A stretch of 6,601 nucleotides of DNA from assembly GCA_026708165.1 (NCBI GenBank), contig JAPOVO010000325.1, positions 1 through 6,601 of the forward strand. Reading direction: 5' to 3'. Shown in pieces: positions 5,740-6,601 of this stretch. Each line of letters starts with the position of its first letter. Position 1 is the first letter of the stretch. Made by a program: the position numbers and the translations under genes. Origin of the DNA: Chloroflexota bacterium (lineage in GTDB: Bacteria > Chloroflexota > UBA11872 > VXNJ01). A model generated the notes under the pieces. It saw only the letters and a list, made by a program, of their open reading frames with translations, did not search any database and was not told where the DNA came from.

Positions 5740-6537
5740 ATGCGGCAAATCCTCGTCGGATTCGCTGCCTTTACCAGGAGCGAACTGGCAAACCTGTTCC
5801 AGTACCGGGCAATGATGTTCCTATATGCCCTTTGGGACGTGATTAATCCCATCATTTACCTGATCGTGTGGTCCCTGGTCGCCGGAGAGCGTCAGATATC
5901 GGGATTCAGCCGCGACGATTTCGTAATGTACTACCTGGTTTTCATGGTGGTCTCGCACCTCGCCCTGGCCATCGAGGTATACACGTTCGGTCCTTTGATC
6001 GAGCGAGGCCAGCTATCGCCGAGACTGTTGCGGCCCATACATCCGTGGTGGCACGCGGCTGCCGTGAACATCTCCTACAAAGTCGTCAACCTCATCATGC
6101 TCATTCCGGTTTGGATAGGTCTGTTCCTGGTGTTGCGTCCGGCCTTTCCGGGCGACTGGATGACGGTGGCGTTATTCGTACCGGCGCTCGCCGCGGCGGT
6201 CGTGCTGTCGTTTCTAGTCGGCTCGCTGTTTGCAATGCTTGCTTTCTGGACGACGCGCTCTTTCTCGTTCTGGCAAATCTGGACAAGCTTGCTGTTTCTA
6301 TTAGGCGGGCAAGTGGCGCCGGTCGCCGTGCTGCCCGGGTTCGTGCGCGACGTGGCGGTGGCGCTGCCGGCCCGGTATGCGTTGGGCTTTCCGGTGGAGG
6401 TCGTCCTGGGCCAACTTGACGCCGGGGAGCTTGTGATGGGATTCGCCATGCAGGCGGGTTGGATAGCCCTGGCGGCGCTGGCGTTTGCGTTTGTCTGGAG
6501 AAGCGGTATCAAGCGCTATTCGGCGGTGGGAGCATAG
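5740..6537 (+). CDS. ABC-2 type exporter permease (COG4587-like)
   Basis: A 265-residue inner-membrane subunit with six predicted membrane segments at about residues 24-48, 61-83, 111-132, 143-168, 176-198 and 233-256. The short N-terminal FTRSELANLFQYRA amphipathic stretch and the cytoplasmic RGQLSPRLLRPIHP loop after segment 2 are typical of this permease group and probably contact the ATPase. It starts 5 nt after the ATPase stop and ends 2 nt before the next permease start, so the three are one operon. The transported substrate is unknown; drug- or viologen-like cations are a suggestion from the family only. Confidence 0.91.
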   Translation: MRQILVGFAAFTRSELANLFQYRAMMFLYALWDVINPIIYLIVWSLVAGERQISGFSRDDFVMYYLVFMVVSHLALAIEVYTFGPLIERGQLSPRLLRPIHPWWHAAAVNISYKVVNLIMLIPVWIGLFLVLRPAFPGDWMTVALFVPALAAAVVLSFLVGSLFAMLAFWTTRSFSFWQIWTSLLFLLGGQVAPVAVLPGFVRDVAVALPARYALGFPVEVVLGQLDAGELVMGFAMQAGWIALAALAFAFVWRSGIKRYSAVGA

Positions 6538-6539
6538 CG

Positions 6540-6601
6540 ATGAGACTTGCTCGAATCGCCTGGGCGTTCTTGCGGTCGGCCGTACAGCACGAGCTGGCCT
6601 A
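6540..6601 (+). CDS. Second ABC-2 permease, 5' end only (probably COG3694-like)
   Basis: Only the first 20 codons are in the window: MRLARIAWAFLRSAVQHELA, then the edge. The ATG follows the previous permease stop by 2 nt. A short basic amphipathic N-terminus ending in an ELA-type motif matches what is expected before the first membrane helix of the partner permease, and COG4586/COG4587 sets normally include a COG3694 gene at this position. The identification therefore rests mostly on context. Confidence 0.65.
   Translation, partial: MRLARIAWAFLRSAVQHELA

Overview
This is a high-GC bacterial chromosome segment (roughly 60% GC by eye) with tightly packed genes, several TTG/GTG starts and mostly short intergenic gaps. 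The gene mix (NIPSNAP protein, FabG-like SDR, two nitroreductase-like flavoproteins, tandem RCK proteins, an ABC-2 exporter of the COG4586/COG4587/COG3694 type) and a REP-like GAGCTTGTCGAA repeat would suit an environmental Chloroflexota (Dehalococcoidia/SAR202-like) or an actinobacterium-like genome. This taxonomic guess is an inference; no marker gene is present.

Layout. Positions 53-547 (-) encode a short nitroreductase with a TTG start. A 106-bp divergent promoter region (548-653) separates it from a sugar-nucleotide epimerase/dehydratase of the extended SDR family (654-1589, +), which also starts at TTG. The epimerase converges, with an 8-bp gap spanned by a palindrome, on a minus-strand two-gene operon of potassium-channel RCK (TrkA-type) proteins. 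In transcription order these are a short RCK_N-only protein (2710-2285) and a full RCK_N+RCK_C protein (2284-1598), abutting with no gap.

A 250-bp divergent intergenic region (2711-2960) holds a REP-like repeat, two GC-rich hairpins and an 8-bp direct repeat that flanks the REP segment like a target-site duplication. To its right everything is on the plus strand: NIPSNAP protein (2961-3284), classical SDR oxidoreductase (3298-4077) and a YdjA-like nitroreductase (4129-4701). These are followed by an ABC exporter operon: ATPase (4751-5734), six-helix permease (5740-6537), and the first 20 codons of a second permease (6540 to the window edge).

Functionally the window combines three things: a redox/catabolic cluster (NIPSNAP, SDR, nitroreductase), a cytoplasmic potassium-uptake regulator pair without its membrane subunit, and a drug/viologen-type ABC-2 exporter. 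I see no CRISPR array, RNA gene, intact transposase or phage gene, and no clearly novel defence or multi-gene system. The most unusual signals are the possible REP/MITE insertion at 2782-2855, the asymmetric RCK pair, and the nested inverted repeats in the 548-653 promoter region.
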